From Odiellus spinosus (taxonomy: Eukaryota > Arthropoda > Arachnida > Opiliones > Phalangiidae), in contig CAWUCO010000097.1 in assembly GCA_963920705.1 (NCBI GenBank), positions 496,001-560,000 on the forward strand: a DNA stretch of 64,000 nt, read 5' to 3'. A model generated the notes under the pieces. It saw nothing but the letters and a program-made list of their open reading frames with translations. It was not told the origin of the DNA and did no database searches. Position numbers and translations under genes: made by a program. The number at the start of each line of letters is the position of its first letter. The stretch's first letter is position 1. Positions 51,860-62,960 of this stretch are shown one piece after another.

Positions 51860-54800
51860 AAATTTAGACAAAACCAAAGTCATTCGAAAGAGCAATTAAT
51901 GGACAGTCTAAATAATAAGAGTTTTCAAAAATCCGTTGAAAAACAAGAAAAATATGGCCAATTCAAGAAATCATACAATATCAAAATAGTCAAATTTCCG
52001 ATTTTAAAAATTCGCTTTTTGATATTAGATGTTTATTGAATTGGCCATATTTTCCAGGTTTTTCAACGGATTTTCCAAAACTCTTGTTTTTTAGATAGAC
52101 CAATATTTGCTCTTTCGAGTGGTCTTAATTTTGTCTAAATCGCTTAAAAATCAAAAGTTTTGTGTCTATTTGAATCCAATAATCTTGGATTTTTAAGTGT
52201 TTTTGCTTAATTTTAACCAATTTTATATTTGTCACAATTTTGAAATTTAGACAAAACCAAAGTCATTCGAAAGAGCAATTAATGGACAGTCTAAATAATA
52301 AGAGTTTTCAAAAATCCGTTGAAAAACAAAAAAATATGGCCAATTCAAGAAATCATACAATATCAAAATAGTCAAATTTCAGATTTTAAAAATTCGCTTT
52401 TTAATATTAGATGTTTTTTGAATTGGCCATATTTTCCATGTTTTTCAACGGATTTTCCAAAACTCTTGTTTTTTAGATAGACCAATATTTGCTCTTTCGA
52501 GTGGTCTAAATTTTGTCTAAATCGCTTAAAAATCAAAAGTTTTGTGTCTATTTGAATCCAATAATCTTGGATTTTTAAGCGTTTTTGCTTAATTTTAACC
52601 AATTTTATATTTGTCACGTTTTGGCAATTTAGACAAATCCAAAGTCATTCGAAAGACCAATTAATGGACAGTCTAAATAATAAGAGTTTTCAAAAATCCG
52701 TTGAAAAACAAGAAAAATATGGCCAATTCAAGAAATCATACAATATCAAAATAGTGAAATTTCAGATTTTAAAAATTCGCTTTTTGATATTAGATGTTTT
52801 TTGAATTGGCCATATTTTCCAGGTTTTTCAACGGATTTTCCAAAACTCTTGTTTTTTAGATAGACCAATATTTGCTCTTTCGAGTGGTCTAAATTTTGTC
52901 TAAATCGCTTAAAAATCAAAAGTTTTGTGTCCATTTGAATCCAATAATCTTGGATTTTTAAGTGTTTTTGCTTAATTTTAACCAATTTTATATTTGTCAC
53001 AATTTTAAAATTTAGACAAAACCAAAGTCATTCGAAAGAGCAATTAATGGACAGTCTAAATAATAAGAGTTTTCAAAAATCCGTTGAAAAACAAGAAAAA
53101 TATGGCCAATTCAAGAAATCATACAATATCAAAATAGTCAAATTTCCGATTTTAAAAATTCGCTTTTTGATATTAGATGTTTATTGAATTGGCCATATTT
53201 TCCAGGTTTTTCAACGGATTTTCCAAAACTCTTGTTTTTTAGATAGACCAATATTTGCTCTTTCGAGTGGTCTTAATTTTGTCTAAATCGCTTAAAAATC
53301 AAAAGTTTTGTGTCTATTTGAATCCAATAATCTTGGATTTTTAAGTGTTTTTGCTTAATTTTAACCAATTTTATATTTGTCACAATTTTGAAATTTAGAC
53401 AAAACCAAAGTCATTCGAAAGAGCAATTAATGGACAGTCTAAATAATAAGAGTTTTCAAAAATCCGTTGAAAAACAAAAAAATATGGCCAATTCAAGAAA
53501 TCATACAATATCAAAATAGTCAAATTTCAGATTTTAAAAATTCGCTTTTTAATATTAGATGTTTTTTGAATTGGCCATATTTTCCATGTTTTTCAACGGA
53601 TTTTCCAAAACTCTTGTTTTTTAGATAGACCAATATTTGCTCTTTCGAGTGGTCTAAATTTTGTCTAAATCGCTTAAAAATCAAAAGTTTTGTGTCTATT
53701 TGAATCCAATAATCTTGGATTTTTAAGCGTTTTTGCTTAATTTTAACCAATTTTATATTTGTCACGTTTTGGCAATTTAGACAAAACCAAAGTCATTCGA
53801 AAGAGCAATTAATGGACAGTCTAAATAATAAGAGTTTTCAAAAATCCGTTGAAAAACAAGAAAAATATGGCCAATTCAAGAAATCATACAATATCAAAAT
53901 AGTGAAATTTCAGATTTTAAAAATTCGCTTTTTGATATTAGATGTTTTTTGAATTGGCCATATTTTCCAGGTTTTTCAACGGATTTTCCAAAACTCTTGT
54001 TTTTTAGATAGACCAATATTTGCTCTTTCGAGTGGTCTAAATTTTGTCTAAATCGCTTAAAAATCAAAAGTTTTGTGTCTATTTGAATCCAATAATCTTG
54101 GATTTTTAAGCGTTTTTGCTTTATTTTAACCAATTTTATATTTGTCACGTTTTGGCAATTTAGACAAAACCAAAGTCATTCGAAAGAGCAATTAATGGAC
54201 AGTCTAAATAATAAGAGTTTTCAAAAATCCGTTGAAAAACAAGAAAAATATGGCCAATTCAAGAAATCATACAATATCAAAATAGTGAAATTTCAGATTT
54301 TAAAAATTCGCTTTTTGATATTAGATGTTTTTTGAATTGGCCATATTTTCCAGGTTTTTCAACGGATTTTCCAAAACTCTTGTTTTTTAGATAGACCAAT
54401 ATTTGCTCTTTCGAGTGGTCTAAATTTTGTCTAAATCGCTTAAAAATCAAAAGTTTTGTGTCCATTTGAATCCAATAATCTTGGATTTTTAAGTGTTTTT
54501 GCTTAATTTTAACCAATTTTATATTTGTCACAATTTTAAAATTTAGACAAAACCAAAGTCATTCGAAAGAGCAATTAATGGACAGTCTAAATAATAAGAG
54601 TTTTCAAAAATCCGTTGAAAAACAAGAAAAATATGGCCAATTCAAGAAATCATACAATATCAAAATAGTCAAATTTCCGATTTTAAAAATTCGCTTTTTG
54701 ATATTAGATGTTTATTGAATTGGCCATATTTTCCAGGTTTTTCAACGGATTTTCCAAAACTCTTGTTTTTTAGATAGACCAATATTTGCTCTTTTGAGTG

Positions 54801-55686
54801 GTCTTAATTTTGTCTAAATCGCTTAAAAATCAAAAGTTTTGTGTCTATTTGAATCCAATAATCTTGGATTTTTAAGTGTTTTTGCTTAATTTTAACCAAT
54901 TTTATATTTGTCACAATTTTGAAATTTAGACAAAACCAAAGTCATTCGAAAGAGCAATTAATGGACAGTCTAAATAATAACAGTTTTCAAAAATCCGTTG
55001 AAAAACAAAAAAATATGGCCAATTCAAGAAATCATACAATATCAAAATAGTCAAATTTCAGATTTTAAAAATTCGCTTTTTAATATTAGATGTTTTTTGA
55101 ATTGGCCATATTTTCCATGTTTTTCAACGGATTTTCCAAAACTCTTGTTTTTTAGATAGACCAATATTTGCTCTTTCGAGTGGTCTAAATTTTGTCTAAA
55201 TCGCTTAAAAATCAAAAGTTTTGTGTCTATTTGAATCCAATAATCTTGGATTTTTAAGCGTTTTTGCTTAATTTTAACCAATTTTATATTTGTCACGTTT
55301 TGGCAATTTAGACAAATCCAAAGTCATTCGAAAGACCAATTAATGGACAGTCTAAATAATAAGAGTTTTCAAAAATCCGTTGAAAAACAAGAAAAATATG
55401 GCCAATTCAAGAAATCATACAATATCAAAATAGTGAAATTTCAGATTTTAAAAATTCGCTTTTTGATATTAGATGTTTTTTGAATTGGCCATATTTTCCA
55501 GGTTTTTCAACGGATTTTCCAAAACTCTTGTTTTTTAGATAGACCAATATTTGCTCTTTCGAGTGGTCTTAATTTTGTCTAAATCGCTTAAAAATCAAAA
55601 GTTTTGTGTCCATTTGAATCCAATAATCTTGGATTTTTAAGTGTTTTTGCTTAATTTTAACCAATTTTATATTTGTCACAATTTTG
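51860..55686. repeat. Alternating three- and four-unit blocks
   Basis: The marker ACAATTTTAAAATTTAG (G to A before the arm, which removes the TTG of the plus frame) starts blocks at 51860, 53008 and 54539. Spacings are 1148 bp (three units) and 1531 bp (four units), and the last block runs 1148 bp to 55687. Within each, the FPILK unit, the seven-A short unit and the CCAGGTTTTT unit keep their order; the type A unit is what comes and goes. TCTTTTGAGTGG near 54793 and AATAACAGTTTTC near 54978 are private. Confidence 0.88.
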
Positions 55687-57984
55687 AAATTTAGACAAAA
55701 CCAAGGTCATTCGAAAGAGCAATTAATGGACAGTCTAAATAATAAGAGTTTTCAAAAATCCGTTGAAAAACAAGAAAAATATGGCCAATTCAACAAATCA
55801 TACAATATCAAAATAGTCAAATTTCAGATTTTAAAAATTCGCTTTTTAATATTAGATGTTTATTGAATTGGCCATATTTTCCAGGTTTTTCAACGGATTT
55901 TCCAAAACTCTTGTTTTTTAGATAGACCAATATTTGCTCTTTCGAGTGGTCTAAATTTTGTCTAAATCGCTTAAAAATCAAAAGTTTTGTGTCTATTTGA
56001 ATCCAATAATCTTGGATTTTTAAGCGTTTTTGCTTTATTTTAACCAATTTTATATTTGTCACGTTTTGGCAATTTAGACAAAACCAAAGTCATTCGAAAG
56101 AGCAATTAATGGACAGTCTAAATAATAAGAGTTTTCAAAAATCCGTTGAAAAATAAGAAAAATATGGCCAATTCAAGAAATCATACAATATCAAAATAGT
56201 GAAATTTCAGATTTTAAAAATTCGCTTTTTGATATTAGATGTTTTTTGAATTGGCCATATTTTCCAGGTTTTTCAACGGATTTTCCAAAACTCTTGTTTT
56301 TTAGATAGACCAATATTTGCTCTTTCGAGTGGTCTAAATTTTGTCTAAATCGCTTAAAAATCAAAAGTTTTGTGTCTATTTGAATCCTATAATCTTGGAT
56401 TTTTAAGCGTTTTTGCTTAATTTTAACCAATTTTATATTTGTCACGTTTTGGCAATTTAGACAAAACCAAAGTCATTCGAACGAGCAATTAATGGACAGT
56501 CTAAATAATAAGAGTTTTCAAAAATCCGTTGAAAAACAAGAAAAATATGGCCAATTCAAGAAATCATACAATATCAAAATAGTCAAATTTCAGATTTTAA
56601 AAATTCGCTTTTTGATATTAGATGTTTTTTGAATTGGCCATATTTTCCAGGTTTTTCAACGGATTTTCCAAAACTCTTGTTTTTTAGATAGACCAATATT
56701 TGCTCTTTCGAGTGGTCTTAATTTTGTCTAAATCGCTTAAAAATCAAAAGTTTTGTGTCCATTTGAATCCAATAATCTTGGATTTTTAAGTGTTTTTGCT
56801 TAATTTTAACCAATTTTATATTTGTCACAATTTTGAAATTTAGACAAAACCAAGGTCATTCGAAAGAGCAATTAATGGACAGTCTAAATAATAAGAGTTT
56901 TCAAAAATCCGTTGAAAAACAAGAAAAATATGGCCAATTCAACAAATCATACAATATCAAAATAGTCAAATTTCAGATTTTAAAAATTCGCTTTTTAATA
57001 TTAGATGTTTATTGAATTGGCCATATTTTCCAGGTTTTTCAACGGATTTTCCAAAACTCTTGTTTTTTAGATAGACCAATATTTGCTCTTTCGAGTGGTC
57101 TAAATTTTGTCTAAATCGCTTAAAAATCAAAAGTTTTGTGTCTATTTGAATCCAATAATCTTGGATTTTTAAGCGTTTTTGCTTTATTTTAACCAATTTT
57201 ATATTTGTCACGTTTTGGCAATTTAGACAAAACCAAAGTCATTCGAAAGAGCAATTAATGGACAGTCTAAATAATAAGAGTTTTCAAAAATCCGTTGAAA
57301 AATAAGAAAAATATGGCCAATTCAAGAAATCATACAATATCAAAATAGTGAAATTTCAGATTTTAAAAATTCGCTTTTTGATATTAGATGTTTTTTGAAT
57401 TGGCCATATTTTCCAGGTTTTTCAACGGATTTTCCAAAACTCTTGTTTTTTAGATAGACCAATATTTGCTCTTTCGAGTGGTCTAAATTTTGTCTAAATC
57501 GCTTAAAAATCAAAAGTTTTGTGTCTATTTGAATCCTATAATCTTGGATTTTTAAGCGTTTTTGCTTAATTTTAACCAATTTTATATTTGTCACGTTTTG
57601 GCAATTTAGACAAAACCAAAGTCATTCGAACGAGCAATTAATGGACAGTCTAAATAATAAGAGTTTTCAAAAATCCGTTGAAAAACAAGAAAAATATGGC
57701 CAATTCAACAAATCATACAATATCAAAATAGTCAAATTTCAGATTTTAAAAATTCGCTTTTTAATATTAGATGTTTATTGAATTGGCCATATTTTCCAGG
57801 TTTTTCAACGGATTTTCCAAAACTCTTGTTTTTTAGATAGACCAATATTTGCTCTTTCGAGTGGTCTAAATTTTGTCTAAATCGCTTAAAAATCAAAAGT
57901 TTTGTGTCTATTTGGATCCAATAATCTTGGATTTTTAAGCGTTTTTGCTTTATTTTAACCAATTTTATATTTGTCACGTTTTGG
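55687..57984. repeat. Three-unit higher-order repeat, two copies (1149 bp each)
   Basis: Copies at 55687-56835 and 56836-57984. Shared rare markers: CCAAGGTCATTCG (near 55703 and 56852), AAAAATAAGAAAAATATGG, a stop in the plus frame (near 56152 and 57301), and CATTCGAACGAGC (near 56476 and 57625). The third unit differs: copy 1 has TTCAAGAAATC, copy 2 TTCAACAAATC with GTTTATTG, so one end of the exchange lies within or next to it. Confidence 0.9.
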
Positions 57985-59132
57985 CAATTTAGACAAAACC
58001 AAAGTCATTCGAAAGAGCAATTAATGGACAGTCTAAATAATAAGAGTTTTCAAAAATCCGTTGAAAAACAAGAAAAATATGGCCAATTCAAGAAATCATA
58101 CAATATCAAAATAGTGAAATTTCAGATTTTAAAAATTCGCTTTTTGATATTAGATGTTTTTTGAATTGGCCATATTTTCCAGGTTTTTCAACGGATTTTC
58201 CAAAACTCTTGTTTTTTAGATAGACCAATATTTGCTCTTTCGAGTGGTCTAAATTTTGTCTAAATCGCTTAAAAATCAAAAGTTTTGTGTCTATTTGAAT
58301 CCTATAATCTTGGATTTTTAAGCGTTTTTGCTTAATTTTAACCAATTTTATATTTGTCACGTTTTGGCAATTTAGACAAAACCAAAGTCATTCGAAAGAG
58401 CAATTAATGGACAGTCTAAATAATAAGAGTTTTCAAAAATCCGTTGTAAAACAAGAAAAATATGGCCAATTCAAGAAATCATACAATATCAAAATAGTGA
58501 AATTTCTGATTTTAAAAATTCGCTTTTTGATATTAGATGTTTTTTGAATTGGCCATATTTTCCAGGTTTTTCAACGGATTTTCCAAAACTCTTGTTTTTT
58601 AGATAGACCAATATTTGCTCTTTCGAGTGGTCTTAATTTTGTCTAAATCGCTTAAAAATCAAAAGTTTTGTGTCCATTTGAATCCAATAATCTTGGATTT
58701 TTAAGTGTTTTTGCTTAATTTTAACCAATTTTATATTTAACACGTTTTGTAAATTTAGACAAAACCAAAGTCATTCGAAAGAGCAATTAATGGACAGTCT
58801 AAATAATAAGAGTTTTCAAAAATCCGTTGAAAAACAAGAAAAATATGGCCAATTCAAGAAATCATACAATATCAAAATAATCAAATTTCAGATTTTAAAA
58901 ATTCGCTTTTTGATATTAGATGTTTTTTGAATTGGCCTTATTTTCCATGTTTTTCAACGGATTTTCCAAAACTCTTTTTTTTAGATAGACCAATATTTGC
59001 TCTTTCGAGTGGTCTAAATTTTGTCTAAATCGCTTAAAAATCAAAAGTTTTGTGTCTATTTGAATCCAATAATCTTGGATTTTTAAGCGTTTTTGCTTTA
59101 TTTTAACCAATTTTATATTTGTCACGTTTTGG
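57985..59132. repeat. Three transitional units
   Basis: The second unit has CCGTTGTAAAAC and AATTTCTGATT. The third follows a type C-like linker (TTTAACACGTTTTGTAAATTT) and has CAAAATAATC and TTGGCCTTATT, markers also found near 21747. Its right arm has lost a base in a T run (CTCTTTTTTTTAGATAG near 58973), shortening the unit and altering the minus frame. Confidence 0.82.
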
Positions 59133-59899
59133 CAATTTAGACAAAACCAAAGTCATTCGAAAGAGCAATTAATGGACAGTCTAAATAATAAGAGTTTTCA
59201 AAAATCCGTTGAAAAACAAGAAAAATATGGCCAATTCAAGAAATCATACAATATCAAAATAGTCAAATTTCAGATTTTAAAGAATTCGCTTTTTGATATT
59301 AGATGTTTTTTGAATTGGCTATATTTTCCATGTTTTTCAACGGATTTTCCAAAACTCTTGTTTTTTAGATAGACCAATATTTGCTCTTTCGAGTGGTCTT
59401 CATTTTGTCTAAATCGCTTAAAAATCAAAAGTTTTGTGTCCATTTGAATCCAATGATCTTGGATTTTTAAGTGTTTTTGCTTAACTTTAACAAATTTTAT
59501 ATTTGTCACAATTTTGCAATTTAGACAAAACCAAAGTCATTCGAAAGAGCAATTAATGGACAGTCTAAATAATAAGAGTTTTCAAAAATCCGTTGAAAAA
59601 CAAGAAAAATATGGCCAATTCAAGAAATAATACAATATCAAAATAGTCAAATTTCAGATTTTAAAAATTCGCTTTTTGATATTAGATGTTTTTTGAATTT
59701 GCCTTATTTTCCATGTTTTTCAACGGATTTTCCAAAACTCTTGTTTTTTAGATAGACCAATATTTGCTCTTTCGAGTGGTCTAAATTTTGTCTAAATCGC
59801 CTAAAAATCAAAAGTTTTGTGTCTATTTGAATCCAATAATCTTGGATTTTTAAGCGTTTTTGCTTAATTTTAACCAATTTTATATTTGTCACAATTTTG
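59133..59899. repeat. Second copy of the 22.4 kb segment
   Basis: Two units match 22385 to about 23110 at offset 36748 bp and share the insertion giving GAATTC (59282-59287), TTGGCTATATT, GTGGTCTTCATTTTG, AATCCAATGATC and GCTTAACTTTAACAAA. Differences seen: TTTGCCTTATT near 59698 and ATCGCCTAAAAATC near 59797. The flanking linkers differ on both sides. Confidence 0.9.
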
Positions 59900-62197
59900 A
59901 AATTTAGACAAAACCAAAGTCATTCGAAAGAGCAATTAATGGACAGTCTAAATAATAAGAGTTTTCAAAAATCCGTTGAAAAACAAGAAAAATATGGCTA
60001 ATTCAAGAAATCATACAATATCAAAATAGTGAAATTTCAGATTTTAAAAATTCGCTTTTTGATATTAGATGTTTTTTGAATTGGCCATATTTTCCAGGTT
60101 TGTCAAAGGATTTTCCGAAACTCTTGTTTTTTAGATAGACCAATATTTGCTCTTTCGAGTGGTCTTAATTTTGTCTAAATCGCTTAAAAATCAAAAGTTT
60201 TGTGTCCATTTGAATCCAATAATCTTGGATTTTTAAGCGTTTTTGCTTAATTTTAACCAATTTTATATTTGTCACGTTTTGGCAATTTAGACAAAATCAA
60301 AGTCATTCGAAAGAGGAATTAATGGACAGTCTAAATAATAAGAGTTTTCAAAAATCCGTTGAAAAACAAGAAAAATATGGCCAATTCAAGAAATCATACA
60401 ATATCAAAATAGTCAAATTTCAGATTTTAAAAATTCGCTTTTTGATATTAGATGTTTTTTGAATTGGCCATATTTTCCATGTTTTTCAACGGATTTTCCA
60501 AAACTCTTGTTTTTTAGATAGACCAATATTTGCTCTTTCGAGTGGTCTAAATTTTGTCTAAATCGCTTAAAAATCAAAAGTTTTGTGTCTATTTGAATCC
60601 AATAATCTTGGATTTTTAAGCGTTTTTGCTTTATTTTAACCAATTTTATATTTGTCACGTTTTGGGAATTTAGACAAAACCAAAGCCATTCGAAAGAGCA
60701 ATTAATGGACAGTCTAAATAATAAGAGTTTTCAAAAATCCGTTGAAAAACAAGAAAAATATGGCCAATTCAAGAAATCATACAATATCAAAATAGTCAAA
60801 TTTCAGATTTTAAAAATTCGCTTTTTGATATTAGATGTTTTTTGAATTGGCCATATTTTCCAAGTTTTTCAACGGATTTTCCAAAACTCTTGTTTTTTAG
60901 ATAGACCAATATTTGCTCTTTCGAGTGGTCTAAATTTTGTCTAAATCGCCTAAAAATCAAAAGTTTTGTGTCTATTTGAATCCAATAATCTTGGATTTTT
61001 AAGCGTTTTTGCTTAATTTTAACCAATTTTATATTTGTCACAATTTTGAAATTTAGACAAAACCAAAGTCATTCGAAAGAGCAATTAATGGACAGTCTAA
61101 ATAATAAGAGTTTTCAAAAATCCGTTGAAAAACAAGAAAAATATGGCTAATTCAAGAAATCATACAATATCAAAATAGTGAAATTTCAGATTTTAAAAAT
61201 TCGCTTTTTGATATTAGATGTTTTTTGAATTGGCCATATTTTCCAGGTTTGTCAACGGATTTTCCAAAACTCTTGTTTTTTAGATAGACCAATATTTGCT
61301 CTTTCGAGTGGCCTTAATTTTGTCTAAATCGCTTAAAAATCAAAAGTTTTGTGTCCATTTGAATCCAATAATCTTGGATTTTTAAGCGTTTTTGCTTAAT
61401 TTTAACCAATTTTATATTTGTCACGTTTTGGCAATTTAGACAAAATCAAAGTCATTCGAAAGAGGAATTAATGGACAGTCTAAATAATAAGAGTTTTCAA
61501 AAATCCGTTGAAAAACAAGAAAAATATGGCCAATTCAAGAAATCATACAATATCAAAATAGTCAAATTTCAGATTTTAAAAATTCGCTTTTTGATATTAG
61601 ATGTTTTTTGAATTGGCCATATTTTCCATGTTTTTCAACGGATTTTCCAAAACTCTTGTTTTTTAGATAGACCAATATTTGCTCTTTCGAGTGGTCTAAA
61701 TTTTGTCTAAATCGCTTAAAAATCAAAAGTTTTGTGTCTATTTGAATCCAATAATCTTGGATTTTTAAGCGTTTTTGCTTTATTTTAACCAATTTTATAT
61801 TTGTCACGTTTTGGGAATTTAGACAAAACCAAAGCCATTCGAAAGAGCAATTAATGGACAGTCTAAATAATAAGAGTTTTCAAAAATCCGTTGAAAAACA
61901 AGAAAAATATGGCCAATTCAAGAAATCATACAATATCAAAATAGTCAAATTTCAGATTTTAAAAATTCGCTTTTGGATATTAGATGTTTTTTGAATTGGC
62001 CATATTTTCCAAGTTTTTCAACGGATTTTCCAAAACTCTTGTTTTTTAGATAGACCAATATTTGATCTTTCGAGTGGTCCAAATTTTGTCTAAATCGCTT
62101 AAAAATCAAAAGTTTTGTGTCTATTTGAATCCAATAATCTTGGATTTTTAAGCGTTTTTGCTTTATTTTAACCAATTTTATATTTGTCACGTTTTGG
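59900..62197. repeat. Three-unit higher-order repeat, two copies (1149 bp each)
   Basis: Copies at 59900-61048 and 61049-62197. Shared markers: ATGGCTAATTC, GGTTTGTCAA, then AAAATCAAAG with GAGGAATTAATGG (near 60297 and 61446), then GGGAATTTAG with GCCATTCG and CCAAGTTTTTC. Small differences include TCAAAGGATTTTCCGAAA near 60104, GTGGCCTTAATT near 61309, and CTTTTGGATATT near 61970. Confidence 0.9.
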
Positions 62198-62324
62198 CAA
62201 TTTAGACAAAACCAAAGTCATTCGAAAGAGCAATTAATGGACAGTCTAAATAATAAGAGTTTTCAAAAATCCGTTGAAAAACAAGAAAAATATGGCCAAT
62301 TCAAGAAATCATACAATATCAAAA
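62197..62324 (+). repeat. Left arm of monomer-scale inverted repeat
   Basis: The arm runs from GCAATTTAGAC to AATATCAAAA, 128 bp. Its reverse complement matches 62355-62481 at roughly 80% by eye alignment, with one 1-bp gap near the loop. The best stretch is AAAATCCGTTGAAAAACA through ATATGGCCAATTCA, which is nearly perfect in both arms. The outermost block ATTTAGACAAAA is perfect. The same arrangement is present in every unit I inspected, so the dyad is a property of the satellite and not of one copy. Confidence 0.93.
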
Positions 62325-62354
62325 TAGTCAAATTTCAGATTTTAAAAATTCGCT

Positions 62355-62481
62355 TTTTGATATTAGATGTTTTTTGAATTGGCCATATTTTCCATGTTTT
62401 TCAACGGATTTTCCAAAACTCTTGTTTTTTAGATAGACCAATATTTGCTCTTTCGAGTGGTCTAAATTTTGTCTAAATCGC
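62355..62481 (-). repeat. Right arm of monomer-scale inverted repeat
   Basis: This is the inverted counterpart of 62197-62324. Anchors give a consistent symmetry centre at 62339: ATTTAGACAAAA against TTTTGTCTAAAT, and TGGCCAATTCA against TGAATTGGCCA. The loop (62325-62354) is about 30 nt and is not itself well paired. Arm-specific variants occur array-wide here: CCATGTTTTT, CCAGGTTTTT or CCAAGTTTTT after the GGCCATATTTT block. Confidence 0.93.
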
Positions 62482-62537
62482 TTAAAAATCAAAAGTTTTG
62501 TGTCTATTTGAATCCAATAATCTTGGATTTTTAAGCG
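62479..62537. repeat. Second dyad in the linker between monomer arms
   Basis: CGCTTAAAAATC (62479-62490) is a perfect 12-bp inverted match to GATTTTTAAGCG (62526-62537), separated by 35 nt. The left half overlaps the end of the large right arm. In type B units the right half reads AAGTG in place of AAGCG, which breaks the outermost pairing. The unit therefore has two symmetry centres, spaced alternately about 169 bp and 214 bp along the array. Confidence 0.85.
62511..62529. repeat. Short perfect hairpin inside the linker
   Basis: AATCCAA and TTGGATT form a perfect 7-bp stem around the 5-nt loop TAATC. It overlaps the right half of the larger linker dyad, so the two foldings would be mutually exclusive. 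Type C units change this region to AATCCATTAATC and lose one stem pair. No function is implied. Confidence 0.7.
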
Positions 62538-62960
62538 TTTTTGCTTTATTTTAACCAATTTTATATTTGTCACGTTTTGGCAATTTAGACAAAACCAAAG
62601 TCATTCGAAAGAGCAATTAATGGACAGTCTAAATAATAAGAGTTTTCAAAAATCCGTTGAAAAACAAGAAAAATATGGCCAATTCAAGAAATCATACAAT
62701 ATCAAAATAGTCAAATTTCAGATTTTAAAAATTCGCTTTTTGATATTAGATGTTTTTTGAATTGGCCATATTTTCCATGTTTTTCAACGGATTTTCCAAA
62801 ACTCTTGTTTTTTAGATAGACCAATATTTGATCTTTCGAGTGGTCTAAATTTTGTCTAAATCGCTTAAAAATCAAAAGTTTTGTGTCCATTTGAATCCAA
62901 TAATCTTGGATTTTTAAGTGTTTTTGCTTAATTTTAACCAATTTTATATTTGTCACAATT

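Larger units (their letters stand above)
62328..62573 (-). other. Representative minus-strand open frame of 81 codons, probably not a gene
   Basis: An open frame on the minus strand recurs in most type A and many type B units, at 81 or 84 codons. It starts at GTG (the complement of CAC in the linker), which is not a normal eukaryotic start. Residues 1-32 come from the linker. Residues 33-68 come from the right arm and carry FRQN (33-36), HSK, NKSF, KSVEK and KYGQFKK (62-68). These blocks match the plus-strand frame of the left arm because the arms are inverted copies. Type C units contain a stop where CATTAATC replaces CAATAATC. The composition is rich in Lys, Ile and Leu, as expected from AT-rich DNA. 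There is no recognisable domain, signal peptide or membrane segment. I judge it non-coding. Confidence 0.8.
62198..62580 (+). repeat. Reference monomer (type A linker)
   Basis: This unit is used as the reference for describing the array. It is exactly 383 bp, from the CAATTTAGAC that opens the left arm to the base before the next CAATTTAGAC at 62581. Order: left arm, loop of about 30 nt, right arm as inverted copy, then a linker of about 100 bp containing a second small dyad and the AT-rich stretch ending in CACGTTTTGG. It has two TGGCCA sites (one in each arm, 87 bp apart), one TTCGAA in the left arm, and one GAATC in the linker. Phase is arbitrary because the array has no natural start. Confidence 0.95.

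Noticed and set aside
62197..62481. Rho-independent terminator or riboswitch
   Set aside because: The stem is far too long and AT-rich, the array is eukaryotic in character, and no gene lies upstream.
62198..62580. CENP-B box
   Set aside because: The TTCG positions (ATTCGAAAGAG, TTTCGAGTGG, ATTCGCTTTT) are not followed by the required A and CGGG spacing of the known box.
62525..62580. TATA-like promoter at TTTTATATTTG in the linker
   Set aside because: The motif is expected by chance at 74% AT, and no other promoter element or transcription unit is visible.
62198..62580. tRNA, 5S rRNA or other RNA gene as the source of the unit
   Set aside because: I see no A/B box pair, cloverleaf or conserved rRNA segment, and GC is only about 26%.
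62198..62580. Match to a named insect or plant satellite of 350-390 bp
   Set aside because: Only the length is similar. I cannot recall a matching sequence and no search can be run here, so naming one would be a guess. A search of repeat databases with 62198-62580 would settle it.
10648..62956. Minus-strand open frames of 62-84 codons as genes
   Set aside because: They start at GTG, cover linker plus right arm, and disappear in type C units because of a single-base stop. They are mirror homologues of the plus frames through the palindrome.
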